Part shown: positions 33,731-42,708 of the stretch, one piece after another | How the letters are laid out: each line of letters starts with the position of its first letter | Numbering within the stretch: position 1 is the stretch's first letter | DNA from: CAYMGM01 sp964390005 | GTDB taxonomy: Bacteria > Pseudomonadota > Alphaproteobacteria > UBA9219 | Assembly: GCA_964390005.1 (NCBI GenBank) | Contig: CAYMGM010000004.1 | Location: 62,001-126,000 of the forward strand | Direction: 5' to 3' | DNA length: 64,000 nt | Program-made: the position numbers and the translations under genes | The notes under the pieces: model-generated | Told to the model about the DNA's origin: nothing | The model's input: only the letters and a program-made list of their open reading frames with translations | Databases searched by the model: none

Positions 33731-34683
33731 GCCTCCTTTCCAGCGGGAAGCGGCTCGCCGATCCGGCGGATTTCCCAGCGCAGATCGATCCCAAAAGAGT
33801 CCCTCACGCGCAGGCGGACTTCTTCGCCCAAGCCTTCGATATCGGCGGCGGTCGCGTTGCCGCGATTGATCAAAAAATTGCAGTGTTTTTCTGAAACCAT
33901 GGCATCGCCGCGGGTCAGACCGCGCCCGCCGACGGCGTCGATCAACTGCCAGGCTTTGCGGCCCTGCGGATCGTTTTCGGGGTTGGCAAAGGTCGATCCG
34001 CCTGTGCGCATGCGGATCGGCTGGCTGGCCTCGCGCGCGGCGGCGATGGCATCCATTTTCTCGGCAATGGCGTCGCTGGCGCCAGCTTGGCCTTCAAAGG
34101 TGCCCGATAGAAAAAGCCAATCTTCCGGCACGCTGGTGTGGCGATAGGAAAAACCCATGGCGTCGGCAGAAAGCGTATGGCGCGATCCCGTGCGGTCCAG
34201 CGCGACGGCTTGAACAAAGATCGAAGCGATATCGCCGCCATAAGCGCCCGCGTTCATGCGTAGCGCCCCGCCCACTGTGCCGGGAATCCCGGACAGAAAA
34301 GCCAAACCGTCAAGGCCTGCCTTTTGCGCGCTGCGCGCGACGGCCAGATCGGTCGCTGCCGCGCCAGCGGTCACTTGCCTTCCTTGAACGTCGATATCCC
34401 GAAAGCCCGCGCCCATTTTAACGACAACGCCCCGCACGCCGCCGTCGCGGATCAAAAGGTTCGATCCAAAGCCCAGAACGGTCAGCGGGATCTCGCGCGG
34501 ACAACCTTGTAAAAAAGCGGCCAGATCGTCGGGATCGGACGGCTGAAACAAAACATCCGCCGTGCCCCCGGTGCGAAACCAAGACAGGCTTTGCAGCGGC
34601 GCGTCGGCGGTCAGCTTGCCGCGCACGTGCGGCAGCCTTTCAAGCAAGGGCGCTGGGGTTGGGGAAGGGGCGGGGCGAGTCAT
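33727..34683 (-). CDS. murB: UDP-N-acetylenolpyruvoylglucosamine reductase
   Basis: A 318-residue FAD enzyme that reduces UDP-GlcNAc-enolpyruvate to UDP-MurNAc. It shows SWFRTGGTADVLF, GFGSNLLIRDGGVRGVVV (FAD), SGIPGTVGGALRMNAGAYG, the proton-donor serine in TGGSTFANPE, and SEKHCNFLIN. It overlaps ftsQ by four bases, so the D-Ala-D-Ala ligase gene that normally intervenes is missing. It starts 15 bp after murC. Confidence 0.96.
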   Translation of the reverse strand: MTRPAPSPTPAPLLERLPHVRGKLTADAPLQSLSWFRTGGTADVLFQPSDPDDLAAFLQGCPREIPLTVLGFGSNLLIRDGGVRGVVVKMGAGFRDIDVQGRQVTAGAAATDLAVARSAQKAGLDGLAFLSGIPGTVGGALRMNAGAYGGDIASIFVQAVALDRTGSRHTLSADAMGFSYRHTSVPEDWLFLSGTFEGQAGASDAIAEKMDAIAAAREASQPIRMRTGGSTFANPENDPQGRKAWQLIDAVGGRGLTRGDAMVSEKHCNFLINRGNATAADIEGLGEEVRLRVRDSFGIDLRWEIRRIGEPLPAGKEA

Positions 34684-34698
34684 GCTTGGGAGCAGGCC

Positions 34699-36174
34699 TT
34701 AAGCTGATAATTTGGTTTGAGCGGCCAAGGCCTTTTCAAGCGGCTCGGGCAGCGCATGGGCCCAGGCCGAGATATTCCCCGCGCCCAAAAAAACGACGTA
34801 ATCGTCAGGCTTGGCGATGGAGGCGATGACTTGCGGCAAAGCGTCGGCGCTGGGCAACACGTGCGCATCGCGGTGGCCGTGCGCGCGCAGGCCTTCGACC
34901 AACGCTTCTTTTGTCGCGCCGTCGATGGGCTGCTCGCCCGCCGGATAGACATCGGCGACATAGACCGAATCCGCATCGTTGAAGCTTTGACAAAACATAT
35001 TGAACAGGCTGGCGAGGCGCGTATAGCGGTGCGGCTGCATCACGGCAATGATGCGGCCTTTGCCGCCTTTGGCTTGAACGGCGGCTTTCAGCGTCGCCAT
35101 AATCTCGATGGGGTGATGGCCGTAATCGTCGATCAAATGAATGCCGCCCACAACGCCGACGCGCGTAAAGCGTCTTTTGACGCCGCTGAAGCGGGCCAAA
35201 GCTTTGCGCATCGTCTCGTCCGAAAGGCCCAATTGCCAAGCGACCGACAAAGCCGCCAGCGCGTTTAAAACGTTATGCTGGCCAATGACAGGCAGAAAAA
35301 CATCCGGGACCGTGCGCGCGGTGCCGGTCTTGCGGTCAGTCAAGCAAACGGAAAAGCGCGTGCCGTCGGGGCTGGGGGCGACATCCAAAGCGCGGACATC
35401 GGCCATTGGCGACAGGCCATAGGTGATGATTTTACGGTCCGAAATGCGCGGGATCAGCGATTGGACCTCGGGGTGATCTAGACATAAAACGGCAAAGCCG
35501 TAGAAGGGAATGTTTTCGATGAACGTCGTAAAGGCGGCTTTTTCGCCTTCGAAATCTTTGTAATGGTCCAGATGCTCGGGGTCCATGTTGGTGACGATGC
35601 AAACGGTGGCCGGAAGCTTTGTAAAGCTGCCGTCGGATTCATCGGCCTCGACAACCATCCAATCGCCCGCGCCAAGGCGCGCATTTGTTCCATAATCGTT
35701 GATGATCCCGCCGTTGATAACGGTCGGATCCATTTCCGCCGTTTCAAGAAGCGTCGCGACCATCGATGTCGTCGTCGTTTTGCCGTGCGTTCCCGCGACG
35801 GCAACCGACCATTTCAGGCGCATCAGCTCGCCCAACATCTCGGCGCGGCGCACGACAGGCAGAAAAGCCTCACGCGCGGCCAAGACTTCGGGATTGTCCG
35901 CTTTGACGGCGGACGAAATCACGACAACGCCCGCGTCGCCCAGATTTTCGGCCCGGTGCCCGATTTGAATGGGAATCCCCAGCGCGCGCAAACGCTTGAC
36001 GTTGCCGCCTTCGGCCAAGTCGCTGCCTTGGACGCGATAGCCGCGCTGGTGCAAAATCTCGGCGATGCCGCTCATGCCGATGCCGCCGATACCGACAAAA
36101 TGGATCACGCCGACGGCATAGGGGCTAAAACTGCGTTGAAACTCTTCAATCGTCTTGGGGGAAAAAGTCATCAA
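34699..36174 (-). CDS. murC: UDP-N-acetylmuramate-L-alanine ligase
   Basis: A 491-residue Mur ligase adding the first L-Ala. It has an N-terminal Rossmann domain (HFVGIGGIGMSGIAEIL), the ATP P-loop VAGTHGKTTTTSMV, the central NMDPEHLDHY segment, and the C-terminal IDDYGHHPIE and MQPHRYTR motifs, which are MurC-specific. It overlaps murG by four bases. Confidence 0.97.
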   Translation of the reverse strand: MMTFSPKTIEEFQRSFSPYAVGVIHFVGIGGIGMSGIAEILHQRGYRVQGSDLAEGGNVKRLRALGIPIQIGHRAENLGDAGVVVISSAVKADNPEVLAAREAFLPVVRRAEMLGELMRLKWSVAVAGTHGKTTTTSMVATLLETAEMDPTVINGGIINDYGTNARLGAGDWMVVEADESDGSFTKLPATVCIVTNMDPEHLDHYKDFEGEKAAFTTFIENIPFYGFAVLCLDHPEVQSLIPRISDRKIITYGLSPMADVRALDVAPSPDGTRFSVCLTDRKTGTARTVPDVFLPVIGQHNVLNALAALSVAWQLGLSDETMRKALARFSGVKRRFTRVGVVGGIHLIDDYGHHPIEIMATLKAAVQAKGGKGRIIAVMQPHRYTRLASLFNMFCQSFNDADSVYVADVYPAGEQPIDGATKEALVEGLRAHGHRDAHVLPSADALPQVIASIAKPDDYVVFLGAGNISAWAHALPEPLEKALAAQTKLSA

Positions 36175-37361
36175 TATTTCTCGCTTGTCGCCATGGCCAA
36201 GGTTTCTTCTCGGCCTGTTTGATCAGGATTGATCATCCACGTTTGACGCGGGTTGGGGCGCACGCGCCCGATCACGTCTTCGACGCAGTCGGCTAAATTG
36301 TCGGCTGCGGTAATGGTCCCCCATGCGCGCGCGGCGGTGGCCGTTTTGGCCAGATTGTCGGGAAGGGACAATAAAGCCTCAAGCCGGACCGACAACGCTT
36401 CAGGCGTAAAGGCTTGCTCGGGGATCAGGAAAGCGCCGCCCGCTTCGGCCAAGGATTCGGCATTGGCCAGTTGTTCGCCTGCCAGCCCGTGCGGAAACGG
36501 CACAAGGATCGACGGGCGGCCAATCGCGGTCAGCTCGGCAATGGTCGATCCGCCTGCGCGGCAAATCACCAAATGCGCTGACGCAATCCGCTCGGGCACG
36601 TCATGGAAAAAGGGCATCAGCTCGGCTTCAACGCCAGCGCCTGCAAAGGCCGAGCGCGCGTTTTCCAAATCTTCGGCGCGGGCTTGTTGCGCGATGACAA
36701 GGCGGCTGCGCACATGAGCGGGCAGCAACGCGACAGCTTTGGGAACGATTTGGCTGAAAATGCGCGCGCCGAGCGAGCCGCCCATCACCAACAGCCGCAC
36801 AGGCCCATCATCGGTCAAAGCGGGGTAAGGCATGGCGCGGAAAGCCGCAAAAGCGGGGCGCACAGGGTTGCCCGTCATCACGATGCGGGCGGCGCTTTGC
36901 GGCGTCAAACCCACGACATGCGGAAACGATGTGGCGACGACTTTGGCTTTGCCCATCATGGCTTTGTTGGCGCGTCCCAGAACGGCGTTTTGCTCATGCA
37001 ACAACAAAGGAATGCCAAGGCGCGCGGCGGCATAAAGCGTCGGCAGCGACGGATAGCCGCCAAAGCCGACGACAGCGGCGGGGGCCAGACGCTTCAGCGC
37101 CTTGCGTGCCTGAAGAACGCCGACGCCCATATGGAACAGACCGCGTAGTTTCCCGGTCAAGCCTTTGCCCAGGGCGCTTGCGCGGATGCTGATCGTCTCG
37201 ACCGAGACGTCGGCGCTAAACTTGGTGCCGCGGTTGTCGGTAAACAAAACGACACGTAGCCCGCGCCCCAGCAGCTCGCGCGCCAGTGCTTCGGCGGGGA
37301 AGACGTGTCCACCGGTTCCACCGGCGGCAAGGACGATAAGAGGCGCGTTAAGATCGTTCAT
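36171..37361 (-). CDS. murG: Lipid II synthase: undecaprenyl-diphospho-muramoylpentapeptide GlcNAc transferase
   Basis: A 396-residue GT-B enzyme at the inner membrane. ATG 37361 is preferred over the TTG two codons upstream. The N-terminal GGTGGHVFPAEALARE loop, HEQNAVLGRANKAM and the C-terminal donor-site CRAGGSTIAELTAIGRPSILVPFP are diagnostic. At 396 residues it is a little longer than usual (about 355-365), with the extension at the C-terminus. A 100-bp gap without gene precedes it on the ftsW side. Confidence 0.96.
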   Translation of the reverse strand: MNDLNAPLIVLAAGGTGGHVFPAEALARELLGRGLRVVLFTDNRGTKFSADVSVETISIRASALGKGLTGKLRGLFHMGVGVLQARKALKRLAPAAVVGFGGYPSLPTLYAAARLGIPLLLHEQNAVLGRANKAMMGKAKVVATSFPHVVGLTPQSAARIVMTGNPVRPAFAAFRAMPYPALTDDGPVRLLVMGGSLGARIFSQIVPKAVALLPAHVRSRLVIAQQARAEDLENARSAFAGAGVEAELMPFFHDVPERIASAHLVICRAGGSTIAELTAIGRPSILVPFPHGLAGEQLANAESLAEAGGAFLIPEQAFTPEALSVRLEALLSLPDNLAKTATAARAWGTITAADNLADCVEDVIGRVRPNPRQTWMINPDQTGREETLAMATSEKY

Positions 37362-37465
37362 GAGCAACTCGAAGGCAAAAGGCCCTTCGCAAAGGGCAAA
37401 ACTGATTCGGCACGCCGAAACGCTCCCAAACCGGATGAACCCAAAAATCCAATAAATAAGGAGGG

Positions 37466-38584
37466 TTACATATCCGTCAGGCCATAGCGCTTGCGCGTGA
37501 GTGCCAATAGCATACCCATCCCGAGCGACAGAGCCAACAACGAAGAGCCGCCATAAGAAATAAAAGGCAAAGTCATACCCTTAGCGGGCATCAAGCGCAG
37601 AGTTGAAGCCAGATTAATCAAGGTTTGCAAGCCAAACTCGATCAAAAGGCCGCTGGCGGCCAACAGAACGAAAAGGTTCTTTTCGCCCCGGATACGCCAA
37701 AAGCCACGTAAAACGATAAAGGCGAAAAGGGCGATAATCAGCAAACACCATAGAAAGCCAAGCTCTTCGCCCGCGACGGCAAAAATAAAATCGGCATGCG
37801 CGTCGGGAATGGTCATTTTGACAGACCCCGCGCCGGGGCCGGTGCCAAAAAGGCCGCCGCCCGTAAAGGCATCAATAGCGCGATCGGTTTGATAGGTATC
37901 GCCCGAATGGGTCAAAAAGCGGTTCATGCGCGACGCAAAGTGGGGAAAAATATGATAGGCGGCAAAAAGCCCGCCCGCGCCCGCGCCAATCCCCGCACCC
38001 ACCAAAAGCGGCGGCAGGCCCGCCAGAAAAAACATGCCGAACCAGATCATGCTGGTCAAAAACATCATGCCGATATCAGGCTGTCCGACCAGACAAATGC
38101 CGATGGAAAGATAAAGAAGGATATTGACGCCAAGCGCGGGAAACCCTTTTCTTTCGCAGTGCCGGGCAAACAAAGCCGCGCCGACGACGGCCAGCAAAGG
38201 CTTGGTAAACTCGGACGGCTGCACCGAGACGCCCAGAAAATGAACCCAGCGCGTCGCGCCCTTGATCTCGACGCCCCAAAACAGCGTGGCGGCCAAAAGC
38301 GGCAAAAAAAGGATCAAAAGAAGGATCGACAGCCGCAACACATAACGCGGCGGCAGCATCGAAGTGCCCAACATGACAAGGACCGATGGTACCAGCATGC
38401 CGATATGGCGCTCGACGAAATAAAAGCTGTCCAAATGATGCTTAACCGCGACGGCAGGGGTGGCGGCTTGAACCAAAAGAATGCCAAAGCCGATCAAAAG
38501 CGCCAGCGCCGCAAGCGTCCAACGATCGACAGTCCACCACCAGCGGCCCAGAACGGATTGATCGGATCGGGTAAGCGTAGGCAT
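37466..38584 (-). CDS. ftsW: Lipid II polymerase / division protein FtsW
   Basis: A 372-residue SEDS-family protein with about ten membrane helices. It includes GATRWVHFLGVSVQPSEFTK, the HADFIFAVAGEELGF loop with the catalytic Asp region, and the SLRLMPAKGMTLPFISYGGSS family signature. It works with the transpeptidase FtsI. It follows mraY by 28 bp, the place where murD usually lies; no murD is present. Confidence 0.95.
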   Translation of the reverse strand: MPTLTRSDQSVLGRWWWTVDRWTLAALALLIGFGILLVQAATPAVAVKHHLDSFYFVERHIGMLVPSVLVMLGTSMLPPRYVLRLSILLLILFLPLLAATLFWGVEIKGATRWVHFLGVSVQPSEFTKPLLAVVGAALFARHCERKGFPALGVNILLYLSIGICLVGQPDIGMMFLTSMIWFGMFFLAGLPPLLVGAGIGAGAGGLFAAYHIFPHFASRMNRFLTHSGDTYQTDRAIDAFTGGGLFGTGPGAGSVKMTIPDAHADFIFAVAGEELGFLWCLLIIALFAFIVLRGFWRIRGEKNLFVLLAASGLLIEFGLQTLINLASTLRLMPAKGMTLPFISYGGSSLLALSLGMGMLLALTRKRYGLTDM

Positions 38585-38612
38585 AAAGGCGCGGTCCTTT
38601 CGGGCTCAAAGA

Positions 38613-39698
38613 TCAGCGTAGTTTCAGCGTTGCCATGCCGATCAATCCCAAAATGCTGGCAATGATCCAAAAACGGATAACGACGGTCGGCTCGGACCAG
38701 CCGAGTTTCTCAAAATGATGATGCAAGGGGGCCATCTTAAACACGCGCCGCCCGGTCAGTTTAAACGAGGCGACTTGAATAATGACCGACAAAGTCTCAA
38801 CGACGAACAAGCCGCCAATAATAACCAGCACAAGCTCATGTTTAATAATGACGGCAATGGTGCCGATCGAGCTGCCCAAAGCCAGCGATCCTGTATCGCC
38901 CATAAAGACCTGAGCGGGCGGCGTATTGAACCATAAAAAGCCCAAACAAGCGCCGACCAAAGCGCCGCAAAAGACAGCCAGCTCGCCCGCGCCGGGAACG
39001 TGATGGATTTGAAGATAACCGGCAAAGACGCTGTTGCCGACAAGATAGGCGATAATGCCAAAGCACAAAGCGACAATCAAAACGGGAACGGTCGCCAACC
39101 CATCCAAGCCATCGGTCAGATTGACGGCGTTGCTGGCGCCCACAATGACAAACACGGCAAAGGGAATAAAAAGAACGCCCAGCGGCACCAGCAGATCTTT
39201 AAAGAAGGGCAGGGCCAGCGACGTGGCTTGATTGTGATCGGCTGTATGGATGATGGCGATAACGGCCAGTGTGGACAGGATGACTTGGATCAAAAGCCTG
39301 ACTTTTCCGGGCACGCCGCGCGTGTTGTGCTGCGTGAGCTTTTGATAATCGTCGGCAAAACCAACCAACCCAAAACCGGCGGTGATAAAAATAACGATCC
39401 AAGAATAGATGTTGCTGACATCTTCCCACAAAATCGTACTGCCAATCACGGCGACCAAGATCATCAGCCCGCCCATCGTCGGCGTGCCGCGCTTTTTAAA
39501 ATGCGTTTCGGGGCCGTCTTCGCGAATGGGCTGACCTTCGCCTTGTTTACTGCGCAGCCAGCGGATCAACCCGGGGCCCATCGCAAAACAGATGAATAAC
39601 GCGGTCAGCATCGCGCCTGCCGTACGGAACGTAATGTACCGGAACAGGTTGAAAAGGATGAAATCGTGCGCAAACGGGGCAAGGATTTTGTACAACAT
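38613..39698 (-). CDS. mraY: Phospho-MurNAc-pentapeptide transferase
   Basis: A 361-residue, ten-helix enzyme that makes lipid I from UDP-MurNAc-pentapeptide and undecaprenyl phosphate. Acidic and histidine active-site motifs are intact: FADDYQKLTQHNTRG, SNAVNLTDGLDGLA, VFMGDTGSLALG and APLHHHFEKLGW. A 47-bp gap separates it from murF. Confidence 0.97.
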   Translation of the reverse strand: MLYKILAPFAHDFILFNLFRYITFRTAGAMLTALFICFAMGPGLIRWLRSKQGEGQPIREDGPETHFKKRGTPTMGGLMILVAVIGSTILWEDVSNIYSWIVIFITAGFGLVGFADDYQKLTQHNTRGVPGKVRLLIQVILSTLAVIAIIHTADHNQATSLALPFFKDLLVPLGVLFIPFAVFVIVGASNAVNLTDGLDGLATVPVLIVALCFGIIAYLVGNSVFAGYLQIHHVPGAGELAVFCGALVGACLGFLWFNTPPAQVFMGDTGSLALGSSIGTIAVIIKHELVLVIIGGLFVVETLSVIIQVASFKLTGRRVFKMAPLHHHFEKLGWSEPTVVIRFWIIASILGLIGMATLKLR

Positions 39699-39745
39699 GG
39701 GAAGCTTCGTTAGGACAAACCGAGGAAAGGGTCAAGAAGGGGCCA

Positions 39746-41209
39746 TCAGGCGGCCCGCGTAGCTCGGCCCGAGGCAAGCCCCTGAACAACCCGGGCTTGG
39801 GGGACCGCAAGATCTTCAAATGCTTTGATAACATTATACATTTTCATGCTATGCGAGCCTTTGACCGAGACGGCATCGCCGCCTTCGACAGCCTCGACAA
39901 CCAGCGTCGCCAAAGCTGCGCTGTCGGGCGCATAGCCGCCCCGCATGGAAGGCGGCAGCGCGTCATAAAGCCCCGCCATCAGCGGCCCACAGCAAAAAAC
40001 GCTGTCGATCCCGGCCACGGCCAAATCGGCGGCAAGACCAGCATGTAGCAAAGGCGCATCGGGCCCCAGCTCAAGCATGTCGCCCAAAACCATGATCCGC
40101 TTGCCGCCAAACCCTTTGGGCGTGTGCGCCAAAACGGCAATGGCCGCGCGGACCGAAGCGGGATTGGCGTTATAGGTTTCGTCGATCAAAGTCACGGCGC
40201 TGCCATTGTCCACATAAAGCGCGCGCTTGGCCCCGCGGCCTTGGGGCGCATGAAACGCGGCCAAAGCTTCGGCATGCAAGGCAATATCGACCCCGGCGCA
40301 TTGCGCGGCCAAAAGCGCGCCCACGGCCAGCAAAGCCAAATGCTTGCCCGATGCACCCAAACGGAAGGTGACGGTGATATCGCGCACAACGGCGTCAACG
40401 ATCAGGCCATCGGGCGTTGGGATCACTTTCAATAAACGGCCATCGGCCTTTTTATCGGTGCCAAAACTATAGATATGTTTGATCCCGCGCTTTTTGGCGG
40501 CTGCATGCAAAAGCGCAAAGGAATCATTATCCCGATTGAGAAGGGCCGTCCCTTGCGGCAACAACCCATCGAAAATCTCAGCCTTGGCGCGCGCAATGGC
40601 CTCAATCGAGCCAAAGGCGGCCAGATGTGCAGCTTCAACGCCTGTGATCAGCGCAATCGATGGCAAAACTTGCTGCGACAAAGCCGACAATTCGCCCGCT
40701 TGGTTCATGCCCATTTCAAAGAGGCCCCAAGGCGCATCGGCGGGCAGGCGCGCCAAAGATAGCGGCACGCCGATATGATTGTTAAGCCCGCCTTGACTGG
40801 CGACGGCGCGTGGATCGGCATCGGTCAGCAACAGGCGCAGCATTTCTTTGCAGGTTGTCTTACCAACCGACCCCGTGACTCCCAGACAAAGCGCTTGGCT
40901 GCGCGCGCGTGCGGCGCGGGCCAGGTTTTGCAAAGCGGCACAGCTATCCTCGACAACAATCAGCGGCGCGTCGGGCGGGACAAAGGGGCAGGGATGTTCG
41001 ACCAAGGCCGCGCAAGCGCCCGCAGCAAAAGCGTCGGCGACAAAGTTGTGCCCATCGCACTGCGGCCCTTTCAGCGCGATAAACAGTTCACCCGGCAACA
41101 GCGTGCGGCTGTCGATAGAGATTCCATAGGCAGGAAAGGCCTGTTCATGCAGGCATTGCCCGCGAACCAAGCGAATAATGTCTTCAGCCTGCCAAAGGGG
41201 TTGTTTCAT
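39746..41209 (-). CDS. murF: UDP-MurNAc-tripeptide-D-alanyl-D-alanine ligase
   Basis: A 487-residue Mur ligase. It has an N-terminal domain with SIDSRTLLPGELFIALKGP, the P-loop GVTGSVGKTTCKEM, GMNQAGELSAL, and the C-terminal IDETYNANPASVRAAI. It overlaps murE by four bases. Confidence 0.96.
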   Translation of the reverse strand: MKQPLWQAEDIIRLVRGQCLHEQAFPAYGISIDSRTLLPGELFIALKGPQCDGHNFVADAFAAGACAALVEHPCPFVPPDAPLIVVEDSCAALQNLARAARARSQALCLGVTGSVGKTTCKEMLRLLLTDADPRAVASQGGLNNHIGVPLSLARLPADAPWGLFEMGMNQAGELSALSQQVLPSIALITGVEAAHLAAFGSIEAIARAKAEIFDGLLPQGTALLNRDNDSFALLHAAAKKRGIKHIYSFGTDKKADGRLLKVIPTPDGLIVDAVVRDITVTFRLGASGKHLALLAVGALLAAQCAGVDIALHAEALAAFHAPQGRGAKRALYVDNGSAVTLIDETYNANPASVRAAIAVLAHTPKGFGGKRIMVLGDMLELGPDAPLLHAGLAADLAVAGIDSVFCCGPLMAGLYDALPPSMRGGYAPDSAALATLVVEAVEGGDAVSVKGSHSMKMYNVIKAFEDLAVPQARVVQGLASGRATRAA

Positions 41210-42708
41210 AAACCCCCTCTTTCATGCGTCGCAGCGATTGCTTGCCGGGCCACGTCGGCATCGTCGAAAGGCAAAACTTTGTCGCCGACAATCTGGCCGA
41301 CTTCATGACCTTTGCCCGCGATCACCAAAACATCGTCTTTCTTCAGCGCGGCGACGGCTTGATGAATAGCCGCGGCCCGGTCGCCGATTTCCGTCAAATG
41401 AGGCCCCGGCGTACAACCCGCCAAAATGTCTTTGCGGATTTCGGCAGGAACTTCACGGCGCGGGTTATCGTCGGTGACAACGACTTCGTCGGCCAGCCTT
41501 TGCGCGATGGCGCCCATTTGAGGCCGCTTGCCTTTATCGCGATTGCCACCGCAGCCGAAAACGATATGAAGCCGCGCGCCGGGATGCGCCAGAACATGAG
41601 GCCGCAAACCGTTCAAAACATTTTCAAGCCCGGCAGGCTTGTGCGCGTAATCGACAAAAACAATGCCGCCCGAAGCGGTCAACCCAATCTTTTGCATGCG
41701 CCCCGGCACGCCCGACAATTTTTCCATCATCGCGACGGCGCGGGCGGGGTCTTCGCCGCTACCGACAATCAAGCCAAGCGCGCACAGGCTGTTCATGACT
41801 TGGAAATCGCCCATGATCGGCAGCAAAATCTCGTGCCGCGCACCAAAAGCGCCAAAAACGATCGCTTGGCCGCCGGAAACGGGCTGAGCCTTATGAAGCG
41901 TGATATCCGTTCCTTTCGCGCCAAAGCCAATGACTTTGATCCCGCGGGTGCGGCAATCTGCGACCAACGTTTCGTATTCGGGAATATCGGCGTTTAAAAC
42001 GGCAGTTCCATCCGCGGGAAGAAGGCGTTGGAACAAAAGGCGTTTGGCATCGAAATAAGCTTCCATCGTCTGGTGATAATCCAGATGATCGCGCGACAGG
42101 TTGGTAAAAGCGCCGATTTTGAAAGCGACATCGTCCAGCCGGTTCAGCAAAATGCCGTGGCTTGAGGTCTCCATCGCCAAATGCGTGATGCCCATCGCCG
42201 CTGTTTTGTGCAGGTGTTGGTGCAGCGTGATCGGATCCGGGGTTGTCAAAGACCCATATTTGCTTTCTTCGGGCGTAATCAGGCCCAGCGTGCCGATGCT
42301 GGCCGCTTTGTGCCCCAAAAGCGACCACAACTCGCGCGTGAATTGAACGGTCGATGTTTTGCCGCTGGTACCGGTCACGGCGGCGATAAAGGCGGGCTGA
42401 CCCGGATAAAAAGAAGCCGCCAAAGCCGAAAGGGCCGGGCGCATATCCGGGACAAAGGCCACCGCAATATCCGGCGGCACAGAAGAACAATCAGATCCTT
42501 CTGGTAAGATCAGCGCCACTGCGCCCTTGGCCAACGCATCGCCAATAAAGGCGCGGCCATCTTTTTCGGTCCCCGGCACGGCGACAAAGGCAAAGCCGGG
42601 CTGAACCGCGCGCGAGTCCGCGGTCAGGCCCGTTAGATCCGGGTTGCCGCGTAAAACTGTCGCCCCTTTAACGGGCGTCGTTAGATTCGACAGAAGCATA
42701 ATCGTCAT
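41206..42708 (-). CDS. murE: UDP-MurNAc-L-Ala-D-Glu meso-diaminopimelate ligase
   Basis: A 500-residue Mur ligase. The P-loop is VTGTSGKTSTVQFTRELW, the DNPR motif in VVTDDNPRREVP is the signature for meso-diaminopimelate rather than lysine, and VDYAHKPAGLENVL is present. Two starts are possible (42708 or 42699). The 5' end overlaps the ftsI 3' end by about 41 bp, a larger overlap than elsewhere in the cluster. Confidence 0.97.
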   Translation of the reverse strand: MTIMLLSNLTTPVKGATVLRGNPDLTGLTADSRAVQPGFAFVAVPGTEKDGRAFIGDALAKGAVALILPEGSDCSSVPPDIAVAFVPDMRPALSALAASFYPGQPAFIAAVTGTSGKTSTVQFTRELWSLLGHKAASIGTLGLITPEESKYGSLTTPDPITLHQHLHKTAAMGITHLAMETSSHGILLNRLDDVAFKIGAFTNLSRDHLDYHQTMEAYFDAKRLLFQRLLPADGTAVLNADIPEYETLVADCRTRGIKVIGFGAKGTDITLHKAQPVSGGQAIVFGAFGARHEILLPIMGDFQVMNSLCALGLIVGSGEDPARAVAMMEKLSGVPGRMQKIGLTASGGIVFVDYAHKPAGLENVLNGLRPHVLAHPGARLHIVFGCGGNRDKGKRPQMGAIAQRLADEVVVTDDNPRREVPAEIRKDILAGCTPGPHLTEIGDRAAAIHQAVAALKKDDVLVIAGKGHEVGQIVGDKVLPFDDADVARQAIAATHERGGL